From Candidatus Saccharibacteria bacterium UBA2834 (GTDB lineage Bacteria > Patescibacteriota > Saccharimonadia > Saccharimonadales > Saccharimonadaceae), in assembly GCA_002351365.1 (NCBI GenBank), contig DEGE01000031.1:1-6403 (forward strand): a DNA stretch of 6,403 bases. The letters run 5' to 3'. Each line of letters starts with the position of its first letter. Position 1 is the first letter of the stretch. The notes beneath the pieces were generated by a model. The model saw only the letters and a program-made list of their open reading frames with translations. It searched no databases and was not told the origin of the DNA. This document shows, in pieces, positions 1 through 5,987 of the stretch. A program made the translations under genes and the position numbers.

Positions 1-1
1 C

Positions 2-520
2 GATGAGCTGACTGACGAATTTGGCGAAGATTATCTGTTAATTTCTAGCAGCTTCTCGTCGGATAATGGCAAGGTAACTACTTCGCCGGCCGTCAATGAG
101 GAAGTTGGCGATGGTGTAACGCCGAAAATCGTCAAAGAAGTAAAATTCACAATTTTCGCCGTCAAGCGCGAGGATGTTGATCGCTACCTCAAGAAATTAG
201 CCGAGGCTGAACTTGGTGGTGATGATACGCAGATGGTGCATGATACTGGCATAGATAAGGCCTTTGTCGATACATTTAAAGACACCGGCAATGGTACCTA
301 CTCCGGCAAGCTCAAATCCACTTATCGAACGGGTCCAAAAATCACCGAAGAAGACGTCTTGAATAAAGTCAAGGGTAAAAGACTCGGTGAAGTTCAAACC
401 ATGATTAAGTCTATTAAGGGTGTCAAAGAAGTCAAAGTTAAGTCTTCCTACTTCTGGGTAGTAAGCGTGCCAGAAGATCCAAATAAAATATCAATCGAAC
501 TAACTTCAGCCGACGAATAA
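2..520 (+). CDS. C-terminal part of a baseplate J/gp47-like protein (5' end outside window)
   Basis: The reading frame is open from the window edge, so the start lies upstream; 172 residues are visible, ending in TAA. The last ~55 residues are the informative part: a short conserved-looking segment (KGKRLGEVQTMIKSIKGV, then VKEVKVKSSYFWVVSVPEDP, ending NKISIEL). This resembles the C-terminal domain of baseplate J/gp47-type proteins, which CPR genomes often carry as predicted cell-surface proteins next to ruvX. The preceding region is acidic and lysine-rich, with no membrane segment or cysteine; any N-terminal anchor would be out of view. Its stop overlaps the ruvX start by one base, so the two are almost certainly co-transcribed. 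The family name rests on remembered resemblance; the true role in such cells is unknown. A generic extracellular beta-rich protein is the alternative. Confidence 0.5.
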   Translation, partial: DELTDEFGEDYLLISSSFSSDNGKVTTSPAVNEEVGDGVTPKIVKEVKFTIFAVKREDVDRYLKKLAEAELGGDDTQMVHDTGIDKAFVDTFKDTGNGTYSGKLKSTYRTGPKITEEDVLNKVKGKRLGEVQTMIKSIKGVKEVKVKSSYFWVVSVPEDPNKISIELTSADE

Positions 521-972
521 TGCGAGTTTTAGCTCTTGATGTTGGCACAAAGCGGATTGGCGTAGCATTTGCGGACACGGGAGTCCGCATTGCTGTTCCG
601 CGCGGCATGATACCGGTCGACGGAAATGAAAAAGCGGAAATTGTTCGGCAGTTTCGGCTCGAGAAGGCCAAATTAATTGTGTCTGGCTTACCGCGCAACA
701 ATAGCGGCGAAGAGACCCGCCAGACTGCTGCCGTACGCGCTTTTATCGACGAGCTAAAGATGGCTTTTGCGGAGACCAATTTATCAATACCAGAAGTAAT
801 CTTTCAGGATGAATCATATACCTCAGTTGTAGCCGAAGAGCACCTGAAGAGTGTTAGTCGGCAGGATCGCGCCGATGGAAAAGTTGATTCCGAGGCGGCC
901 ACTCTTATTTTGCAGGATTTTCTTGAACGTCCAGATTTGTCCGAAATTGAACAAAAAATAACAGAGGAGTAA
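520..972 (+). CDS. ruvX: RuvX/YqgF, pre-16S rRNA processing nuclease / Holliday-junction resolvase-like protein
   Basis: This 150-residue protein has the usual length for the RNase H-fold YqgF family, which is linked to maturation of the 16S rRNA 5' end and was earlier proposed as a Holliday-junction resolvase. Family motifs are in order: the first beta strand with the metal-binding Asp (LALDVGTKRIGVA, D7), the GLP turn (residues 56-58), the DES motif (97-99, where many members have DER), and the C-terminal GKVDSEAATLILQ (120-132, D123). The three acidic sites D7, E98 and D123 are kept. The ATG is reached through a TAATG overlap with the upstream stop and has no Shine-Dalgarno of its own, so translation is probably coupled. 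mltG follows after 3 nt; ruvX beside mltG is a widespread pairing, also seen near yrrK/yrrL in Bacillus. Cytoplasmic. Confidence 0.93.
   Translation: MRVLALDVGTKRIGVAFADTGVRIAVPRGMIPVDGNEKAEIVRQFRLEKAKLIVSGLPRNNSGEETRQTAAVRAFIDELKMAFAETNLSIPEVIFQDESYTSVVAEEHLKSVSRQDRADGKVDSEAATLILQDFLERPDLSEIEQKITEE
963..969 (+). promoter_or_regulatory. Shine-Dalgarno site of mltG
   Basis: AGAGGAG lies 6 nt before the mltG ATG and within the last codons of ruvX. It fixes the mltG start at 976 and shows that this genome uses Shine-Dalgarno initiation for genes inside operons, in contrast to several of its neighbours. Confidence 0.8.
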
Positions 973-975
973 TAT

Positions 976-2049
976 ATGAAACCAATCAAGAAACGAAAGT
1001 CCGCCGGTAAGATTATTGCAATTATTATATTGGTTATTTTGGTTGCTATTATTGCGGCCGCCTGCGCGGGCGTGACTTGGTATAGGGCTAATTTACGCGC
1101 CGCCAACCCAGATGACTCGACCTTGGTGGACTTTGCTGTTGCTGAGGGCGCAGCCACGACTAATATTGCGCAAAACCTTGAAGACAAGGGACTTATCAGG
1201 AGCGCACTAGCCTTTCGCTTGTATATGCGGCTTGAGGCGCAAGACAAAAATCTTAAATCTGGCTCGTACAAATTTAGTAGTAATATGACGGTGGCGGAAA
1301 TCGTTGAGAAACTACACGAAGGCGCAAAACGTCAAACTTTCCGTATCACATTTTTACCGGGTGGCACATTGGCGGCGGCTCGAGAACGACTCCAGAATGC
1401 GGGCTATCAGGAAGACGAAATTACGGCCGCCCTCACTAAGAAATATGACCATCCTCTATTGGCCGGCAAGCCAGCCGAAAACTCACTCGAGGGCTATATA
1501 TATGGCGACACTTATGAATTCTATGTCGGCGCATCTGTCAGTGATATTCTGACCGCTACTTTCGACAAAATGTATAAAGATATTCAAGATAACGGTCTAA
1601 TTGCGAAATTTCAAGCTAACGGCCTCAACTTATATCAGGCGATTACGCTGGCCTCCATCGTGCAGGGCGAAGCCGGCTCATTGTCTGACGATATGCCGAA
1701 AGTAGCTCAAATTTTCTATAATCGCCTCAATAGTAATACGCCGCTTGGCTCGGATATAGTTATTGGCTATTATGCCGATCAGCAAAATCCAAATCGCAGC
1801 AAAACCGATATGTCGTATCTGAATACTACGCCATGTCCATGGAATTCGCGCAAATGTACTGGGCTACCGCCAAACCCGGTCAATAATCCAGGCATTAAGG
1901 CGCTCAATGCCGTCGCAAATCCAGATAAAGATTATATAGGCTACTGGTATTTTCTGACTGGCGATGATGGCAAAATGTATTATGCGCGCACTGAAGCGGA
2001 GCACAACTCTAATAAGCAGTACTGCCCAAAACTCTGCGGAATTTTGTAA
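976..2049 (+). CDS. mltG: MltG (YceG-like) endolytic peptidoglycan transglycosylase
   Basis: This 357-residue protein has a lysine-rich N-terminus and one membrane segment (about 13-36), placing the catalytic part outside. A LysM-like subdomain follows (about 48-117, including VAEGAATTNIAQNLEDKGLI), then the YceG catalytic domain: LEGYIYGDTYEF (171-182; most members have PDTY where this has GDTY), LASIVQGEAG (225-234), VAQIFYNRL (243-251), GLPPNPVNNPG (296-306), and YWYFLTGDDGK with EAEHN near the end. The second acidic position of the ASIVxxE motif, E232, is the expected catalytic glutamate; the first is Q230 here. MltG cuts nascent glycan strands and so limits their length. Odd features are two extra cysteine pairs, C287/C294 and C350/C354, in the exported part. 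It shares a transcript with ruvX. No clear terminator follows; the next promoter begins at the stop codon. Confidence 0.93.
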   Translation: MKPIKKRKSAGKIIAIIILVILVAIIAAACAGVTWYRANLRAANPDDSTLVDFAVAEGAATTNIAQNLEDKGLIRSALAFRLYMRLEAQDKNLKSGSYKFSSNMTVAEIVEKLHEGAKRQTFRITFLPGGTLAAARERLQNAGYQEDEITAALTKKYDHPLLAGKPAENSLEGYIYGDTYEFYVGASVSDILTATFDKMYKDIQDNGLIAKFQANGLNLYQAITLASIVQGEAGSLSDDMPKVAQIFYNRLNSNTPLGSDIVIGYYADQQNPNRSKTDMSYLNTTPCPWNSRKCTGLPPNPVNNPGIKALNAVANPDKDYIGYWYFLTGDDGKMYYARTEAEHNSNKQYCPKLCGIL

Positions 2050-2070
2050 AAAGTCGAAATATGGTATAAT
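2044..2070 (+). promoter_or_regulatory. Promoter of the LysM-CHAP gene (consensus extended -10)
   Basis: A perfect TATAAT at 2065-2070 is preceded by TG at 2062-2063, making an extended -10. A weak -35 candidate, TTGTAA at 2044-2049, is formed by the last bases and stop codon of mltG at a short 15-bp spacing. Transcription should start near 2077, giving a leader of about 76 nt. Confidence 0.75.
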
Positions 2071-2076
2071 TAATAT

Positions 2077-2152
2077 GGTTTTTAGGAAAGCATAGCCGTT
2101 TTCGGCGCCTTCCGGGAAAGCCACATCGCAGTGGGGCGATGCAGTTTTACCT
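2077..2152 (+). promoter_or_regulatory. Structured two-hairpin 5' leader of the LysM-CHAP mRNA
   Basis: Almost the whole leader folds into two adjacent hairpins. Hairpin 1 (2085-2113): GGAA/UUCC, an A-C mismatch, GC/GC, an AUA bulge, then GCCG-UUUU-CGGC. Hairpin 2 (2114-2151): GG/CC, a G-A mismatch, AAAGC/GUUUU (one G-U pair), a 2x2 internal loop, then CAUCGC/GCGAUG closed by AGUGGG. Both start with GG(N)AAAGC. The second ends one base before the AUG and there is no free Shine-Dalgarno. I do not match it to a known riboswitch; the c-di-AMP (ydaO) class, common before wall hydrolases, is longer and its core motifs are absent. It could regulate translation, stabilise the mRNA, or act as a weak attenuator (the second stem is followed by only four Us). 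Pairing was traced by hand. Confidence 0.55.
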
Positions 2153-3322
2153 ATGAAGAGATTTCAAATTCTATTTACCAAAGTTCTTCCATATGCCGGC
2201 GTATTTATTTTAGCCGTTGCCTTAATGTTCTTTGGTTCAAAAACGCAAAACGAAACTAACGCGAAGCCAATCGCTGCTAATTTTGATGACGTTAACTTTA
2301 CTGTTACGTCAGATCAGGTATCTGAATCGTATACAGTGGCGAACATCGCTAGTACGATAGATCTTCCGTCCACTTCGTCAATCAACGAAAACTACGTTAC
2401 AATTAACTCGATTTATGAAACTACGGGTACGGTTAGCTCATCTGAAACGGCCGTAGTTGAAAAACCGACTATTATTGACACGTCCAATCTTGATTTGGAT
2501 AAGATAAAGACCCACGTCGTGGCTGAAGGTGAGTCGCTAGATTCCATTATTGCCGCCTATGGCTCTAAAGCTACCAAGGACCAGGTTCGCTGGAGCAACG
2601 GCATGAAGAAAGAAGACCTCACGGTAGGGGCTACGATTTATGTGCCAGTTCTGAACGGTATTGCCTATAAGGCAAAGTCGGGCGACACTGCTGCTGCCTT
2701 GGCGGAAAAATACGGCTCCAATGAGGAACAGATTGTAGCCTATAACAACCTCGAAGACAAGGAAATCGCTGCCGACCAGATTTTGATTCTACCAAATGCG
2801 ATTGTTCCAGAAAAAGAGCGTCCAGAATACGTAGCGCCAACACCAAAGCCTACGCCAAATTATGGTCGCACTTATTCCTATGTTTATGACTCTGGTGCTC
2901 GCCATAACATGATTGAAATTGGTAGCTATAGTTACTGGAGCAACCAATACTACGCAACGAAGTGGCAAAATAACCCTGGTGCCTTCGGTAACTGTACTTG
3001 GTTCGCCTGGTACTGGCGCCGTAATAATATGCCGGCCGAATATTGGTTGCCAACTGGCGCTATCGGCAACGCCCGTAACTGGATCTCGACACTCGGTGGC
3101 AGCTACTATACGGGTCGTACGCCAGCCTATGGTGCGGTAATTCAGTCGACATCTGGTTATTATGGTCACGTTGGTGTTGTGGTCGGTGTGGCTGAGGGGC
3201 AATACATTACAATTCAAGAGATGAACTTTGCTGGACCAAACGGCAAATTCAATCACGTCTATCAGTCGACAATCAACTGGTCTGACGCATTGCAGTATAA
3301 TTACATCTATCAACACAAATAA
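2153..3322 (+). CDS. Secreted peptidoglycan hydrolase: two LysM domains plus CHAP domain
   Basis: This 389-residue protein starts MKRFQILFTK, followed by one hydrophobic segment (about 12-28) that acts as a signal peptide or anchor. A Ser/Thr-rich stretch (30-110) precedes LysM 1 (about 119-165, HVVAEGESLDSI to IYVPV) and LysM 2 (about 171-214, AYKAKSGDTAAAL to ILILPN), then a proline-rich linker (219-236). The C-terminal CHAP amidase/peptidase domain keeps the catalytic set: C281 in GNCTWFAWYW, H339 in YYGHVGVVVG and E356/N358 in IQEMNF, plus the family's GNARNW (305-310). LysM binds glycan strands and CHAP cuts peptide stems or the amide bond. The start at 2153 keeps the signal segment; the frame stays open upstream to 2096 but holds no start codon. 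It is a single-gene transcript between its own promoter and a terminator. The target wall, own or host, cannot be told from sequence. Confidence 0.9.
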   Translation: MKRFQILFTKVLPYAGVFILAVALMFFGSKTQNETNAKPIAANFDDVNFTVTSDQVSESYTVANIASTIDLPSTSSINENYVTINSIYETTGTVSSSETAVVEKPTIIDTSNLDLDKIKTHVVAEGESLDSIIAAYGSKATKDQVRWSNGMKKEDLTVGATIYVPVLNGIAYKAKSGDTAAALAEKYGSNEEQIVAYNNLEDKEIAADQILILPNAIVPEKERPEYVAPTPKPTPNYGRTYSYVYDSGARHNMIEIGSYSYWSNQYYATKWQNNPGAFGNCTWFAWYWRRNNMPAEYWLPTGAIGNARNWISTLGGSYYTGRTPAYGAVIQSTSGYYGHVGVVVGVAEGQYITIQEMNFAGPNGKFNHVYQSTINWSDALQYNYIYQHK

Positions 3323-3353
3323 AAAATTGCCACTCGGAAACGGGTGGCTTTTT
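3321..3353 (+). terminator. Intrinsic terminator after the LysM-CHAP gene
   Basis: An A-tract leads into GCCACTCG (3329-3336), a GAAA tetraloop (3337-3340) and CGGGTGGC (3341-3348), an 8-bp stem with one G-U pair, followed by TTTTT (3349-3353). It begins within the stop codon, and its T-tract runs into the -35 of the obgE promoter. Confidence 0.9.
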
Positions 3354-3380
3354 GATATTTTCACATAATTATGTTATGAT
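3352..3380 (+). promoter_or_regulatory. obgE promoter, predicted to give a leaderless mRNA
   Basis: TTGATA (3352-3357, five of six consensus bases) is followed by a 17-bp spacer and TATGAT (3375-3380), with TG at 3372-3373 making an extended -10. Seven bases separate the -10 from the obgE ATG at 3388, so transcription should begin at or next to the A of the start codon. The spacer contains a perfect 12-bp palindrome, ACATAATTATGT (3363-3374), a possible operator. Confidence 0.8.
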
Positions 3381-3387
3381 ATAAGAT

Positions 3388-4539
3388 ATGTTTGTCGATA
3401 CAGCTAAAGTTTATATTAAGGCCGGTAAGGGTGGAAACGGCGCCGTATCATTCCGCCACGAAATATACATCCCAAAGGGTGGCCCAGATGGTGGTGATGG
3501 TGGCAAAGGTGGCGATGTAGTTTTTGTGGCCAGTAAAGATTGCGATACGCTGATCGACTTTCGCTTTCAGCCCAAGCTAATTGCCGAGGATGGCAAAGCG
3601 GGCTCGGGCCAGAAAAGTTCAGGTAAATCCGGCAAAGATTTAATCGTCGAAGTGCCAGTCGGTACCGTCGTTAAGCGCGGCGACGAGATTGTGGCAGATT
3701 TAACTCATGACGAAGAACGCGCCATTGTGGCGCATGGTGGTGACGGCGGCTATGGTAACTGGCATTTTCGTTCATCGACGCGTCAAGTGCCAAAAATTGC
3801 CGAATTGGGTAACCCAGGTGAAGAATTTGAGGCCGAACTTGAATTGAAACTAATTGCCGATGTTGGCTTAGTCGGTTTTCCAAATGCTGGTAAATCGACC
3901 TTCTTATCGGTTGTAAGTAACGCGCGTCCAGAAATTGCCGATTATCCATTTACTACTATTACGCCAAATCTTGGCGTCGCAAAAGTCGATGATTCTAGCA
4001 TGCTGATTGCGGATATTCCTGGCCTAATCGAAGGCGCTTCAGAAGGTAAAGGTCTAGGCGATCAATTCTTGCGCCACGTTGAGCGTACCAAAGTCTTGCT
4101 ACATTTGGTAGATGTCTACAATGATGATGCCGGTAAGGCTTACGCCGATATTCGTAAAGAGCTGGCTAATTATTCTGCAGAATTGGCTTCTCGCCCCGAG
4201 TTAGTTGTTCTTACTAAAACTGAAGGGGTTGATGCGGAAATCTTAAAGATGCAAAGCGACGCCATCTTGGCAGAAAATCCGAATGCGCAAATTATGCATA
4301 TTTCCAGCGCGGCGCACCAAGGTTTGACAGAAGTCTTACGCGAGCTAAAGAAAATTATTGATGAGTCTAAAGTTGATGAGCCGGTTGTCGCAGAAGAAGA
4401 GGAGGCCTTGCCGGTCATTACTCTAACGCAGACGGAGCAAAAACGTCGCCCACATCATGAACGCTATCAGAAGGGCAAGCGCAATACAATCATCATGCTA
4501 GATGAGCAAGATGATGATTTTGATGAGGTAGAAGAATAA
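3388..4539 (+). CDS. obgE: Obg-family GTPase (ObgE/CgtA), ribosome assembly
   Basis: This 383-residue protein has the glycine-rich Obg domain (about 1-157, with KAGKGGNGAVSFRHE and PDGGDGGKGGD), then the GTPase domain: P-loop GFPNAGKS (163-170), switch I FTTITPNLG (188-196), G3 DIPGLI (209-214) and G5 SSA (306-308). The G4 guanine-specificity motif, usually NKxD, reads TKTE (276-279). Obg proteins bind the large ribosomal subunit and couple its maturation to GTP levels. After the G domain there is no recognisable OCT domain; the tail (about 330-383) has an acidic run, a basic patch (KRRPHHERYQKGKR) and a very acidic end. Cytoplasmic. The start has no Shine-Dalgarno but sits at the predicted transcription start, and the Obg domain begins at residue 1. 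No terminator is visible before the next promoter, so some read-through into the following gene is likely. Confidence 0.96.
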   Translation: MFVDTAKVYIKAGKGGNGAVSFRHEIYIPKGGPDGGDGGKGGDVVFVASKDCDTLIDFRFQPKLIAEDGKAGSGQKSSGKSGKDLIVEVPVGTVVKRGDEIVADLTHDEERAIVAHGGDGGYGNWHFRSSTRQVPKIAELGNPGEEFEAELELKLIADVGLVGFPNAGKSTFLSVVSNARPEIADYPFTTITPNLGVAKVDDSSMLIADIPGLIEGASEGKGLGDQFLRHVERTKVLLHLVDVYNDDAGKAYADIRKELANYSAELASRPELVVLTKTEGVDAEILKMQSDAILAENPNAQIMHISSAAHQGLTEVLRELKKIIDESKVDEPVVAEEEEALPVITLTQTEQKRRPHHERYQKGKRNTIIMLDEQDDDFDEVEE

Positions 4540-4557
4540 AAAACCATTAGCCTTTTG

Positions 4558-4615
4558 TGTTATACTTGTAATAAGATATATTTTTATGACCAAGTAACAG
4601 AGAAAGGGCTAGTAA
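4558..4615 (+). promoter_or_regulatory. Extended -10 promoter and short leader of the PstS-like membrane protein gene
   Basis: TG at 4558-4559 precedes TATACT (4561-4566); no good -35 is seen at the right distance, so the extended -10 must carry recognition. Transcription would start near 4573, leaving about 43 nt of leader. That leader contains a minimal three-codon ORF (ATG ACC AAG TAA, 4586-4597) just before the ribosome binding site; this may be chance. Confidence 0.55.
4602..4608 (+). promoter_or_regulatory. Shine-Dalgarno site of the PstS-like membrane protein gene
   Basis: GAAAGGG lies 7 nt before the ATG at 4616 and decides that start. This is one of only two clear Shine-Dalgarno sites in the window. 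Confidence 0.75.
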
Positions 4616-5932
4616 ATGGAACCAAATGATCAACCAGCCGACAAGACGACTGAAACTCCAGAGTCCGAACAGGACCAAGGTATTCAGGTTGGCGATGCGG
4701 CCCCACTCGAGTCTGAGGCAGAGCAAAGCGGAGAACTAGATGGTGGCGATATTGAAGTCGCAGCCGAAAAAGACGAATCGATGCTATCTCTAGAAGAGCG
4801 TAATATTCGAAATAGTCCGAATATCGCCGCGCCAACTACCGGTCCCACCGAGGAAGAAATCGCCGAAAAGAAGCATGAAGAAGAGATCGAAAAGCTTGAC
4901 GAGCTTAAGCCGATTGTTAATGAAACGCTGATAGATGACGGTAAGAGTATGGAGCGAAAGAAGCGTCGCCCACTCGTAATTGCCTTTATCGTAATCGCGG
5001 TGCTTGTGATTGCTGGCGTCGCCGGCGTCATGTTCTATACCAACCAGAAAAAGCCCCAAAAAGATATTCCAGCCCCAGTTATTACTTATACCGATGAGGT
5101 TAAGGTCGGTGTTGACGCGCGTTTAAAGAGTGCTTTCGATGAAGTATCTAGCAATATTTCGAACTTTGAAGCCATTACGGCGACCACGCCAGAAAATAAT
5201 GTTTTTTCGACTGAATTATTAACGAAGAAGGAATATGACTTGCTATTAACAGCAGATTACGAGGCAAACATTGTCGATCCGGGCGAAGATCCAACCTACG
5301 TTTCAGTTAATAAGACGCCGTTTCTGAATGATGCTATCGTGGCGATTGTTAATCAAGATGCCACAGTCGACGAGCTGACGAGCGCGCAAATCGCAGACAT
5401 CGTGTCAGGTAAAGCAGTTTATTGGACTGATCTAACGGGCGAATCTACGACTGACGGCGAAGAGGGCGAGGAAGTTATCCCGACTGAGCCAGCTCCGATC
5501 AATTTGAGCTTTATGGTCGACGGCTACTTCGAGCGCGATTTATTCAGTACTACCGGCCAGCAACCGTCTTCAGCCGTTCTAGAAAAAGGCACAGAAGAGA
5601 GTATCTCGTTCTTTGTTTCAAAGGTTAATGAAGATAAAAATAGCATCGCTTTCGTACGCCGCTCTGACTTAACGGAAGAAATGACTGATAAAGTGAAGAT
5701 TATTAAAATTGATAACATTACAGCATCTGACGAAACGATTGCCGATGCTAGCTACCCATTGACGCTTAAATATTTCATCATTGCATCACGCAATCTTGAA
5801 GATGAGTCCGTGTCGGATATGTATCGCAAGGCACTTCTTGATACTAGCTTCACTCCTAACGGCTTCGTGCGACCGTCAGTGGCTGACGAAGGAGTCGACT
5901 GCGAAGACGCTGAAACTGACTGCGTTGAGTAA
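4616..5932 (+). CDS. Single-pass membrane protein with acidic cytoplasmic N-terminus and external PstS-like (type 2 periplasmic-binding) domain
   Basis: The 438 residues fall into three parts. Residues 1-113 are hydrophilic, rich in Glu/Asp, probably disordered, with a short charged helix around 78-97. A basic cluster (ERKKRR, 113-118) precedes one membrane helix (about 119-141), so the N-terminus should be inside and the rest outside. Residues 160-422 look like a PstS-type substrate-binding domain: FLNDAIVAIVNQDA, then LTSAQIADIVSGKAVYWTDL (254-273), SIAFVRRSDL (343-352) and the late YPLTLKYFI (380-388), each matching a landmark of that family. The Ser/Gly-rich phosphate-binding loops and the GSGT-type motif are not visible, so phosphate binding is doubtful. 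Two cysteines (C429, C436) near the C-terminus could pair. No permease or ATPase gene adjoins it. The function is unknown; a sensor or scaffold with an altered ligand is more plausible than classical uptake. The domain call rests on motif reading. Confidence 0.7.
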   Translation: MEPNDQPADKTTETPESEQDQGIQVGDAAPLESEAEQSGELDGGDIEVAAEKDESMLSLEERNIRNSPNIAAPTTGPTEEEIAEKKHEEEIEKLDELKPIVNETLIDDGKSMERKKRRPLVIAFIVIAVLVIAGVAGVMFYTNQKKPQKDIPAPVITYTDEVKVGVDARLKSAFDEVSSNISNFEAITATTPENNVFSTELLTKKEYDLLLTADYEANIVDPGEDPTYVSVNKTPFLNDAIVAIVNQDATVDELTSAQIADIVSGKAVYWTDLTGESTTDGEEGEEVIPTEPAPINLSFMVDGYFERDLFSTTGQQPSSAVLEKGTEESISFFVSKVNEDKNSIAFVRRSDLTEEMTDKVKIIKIDNITASDETIADASYPLTLKYFIIASRNLEDESVSDMYRKALLDTSFTPNGFVRPSVADEGVDCEDAETDCVE

Positions 5933-5952
5933 AAAATACAACGATATTCGTC

Positions 5953-5981
5953 TTGACGCTTAAGCTTAAATTTGGTTAAAT
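5953..5981 (+). promoter_or_regulatory. Promoter of the intergenic RNA
   Basis: TTGACG (5953-5958) is followed by an exact 17-bp spacer and TTAAAT (5976-5981), with TG at 5973-5974 as an extended -10. Predicted start is about 5988. The spacer holds a perfect 10-bp palindrome TTAAGCTTAA (5960-5969), and TTAAATTT occurs twice with a 10-bp period (5966-5973 and 5976-5983). Confidence 0.75.
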
Positions 5982-5987
5982 TTAATC

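Noticed and set aside
1051..1065. Possible lipobox at the MltG membrane segment (AAA before C30)
   Set aside because: The -3 position is Ala, not the usual Leu, and MltG proteins are generally anchored by an uncleaved membrane helix, so the cysteine is more likely part of the helix.
804..1271. A 155-codon open frame on the minus strand
   Set aside because: It is antisense to the ends of ruvX and mltG, both confidently identified, and has no start signal or known motif.
2114..2151. Second leader hairpin as the terminator of the ruvX-mltG operon
   Set aside because: Only four Us follow, and they are better used pairing with the AAAG at the hairpin base. A promoter lies upstream of it, so full termination here would silence the CHAP gene. 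A partial attenuator role stays possible.
2077..2152. c-di-AMP (ydaO) or other known riboswitch before the CHAP gene
   Set aside because: The leader is too short and lacks the conserved core I would expect; only generic hairpins are visible. Kept as an unclassified leader.
2789..3364. A 191-codon open frame on the minus strand
   Set aside because: It lies almost wholly antisense to the LysM-CHAP gene, whose catalytic motifs are clear, and its translation shows no recognisable domain. It also runs across the terminator.
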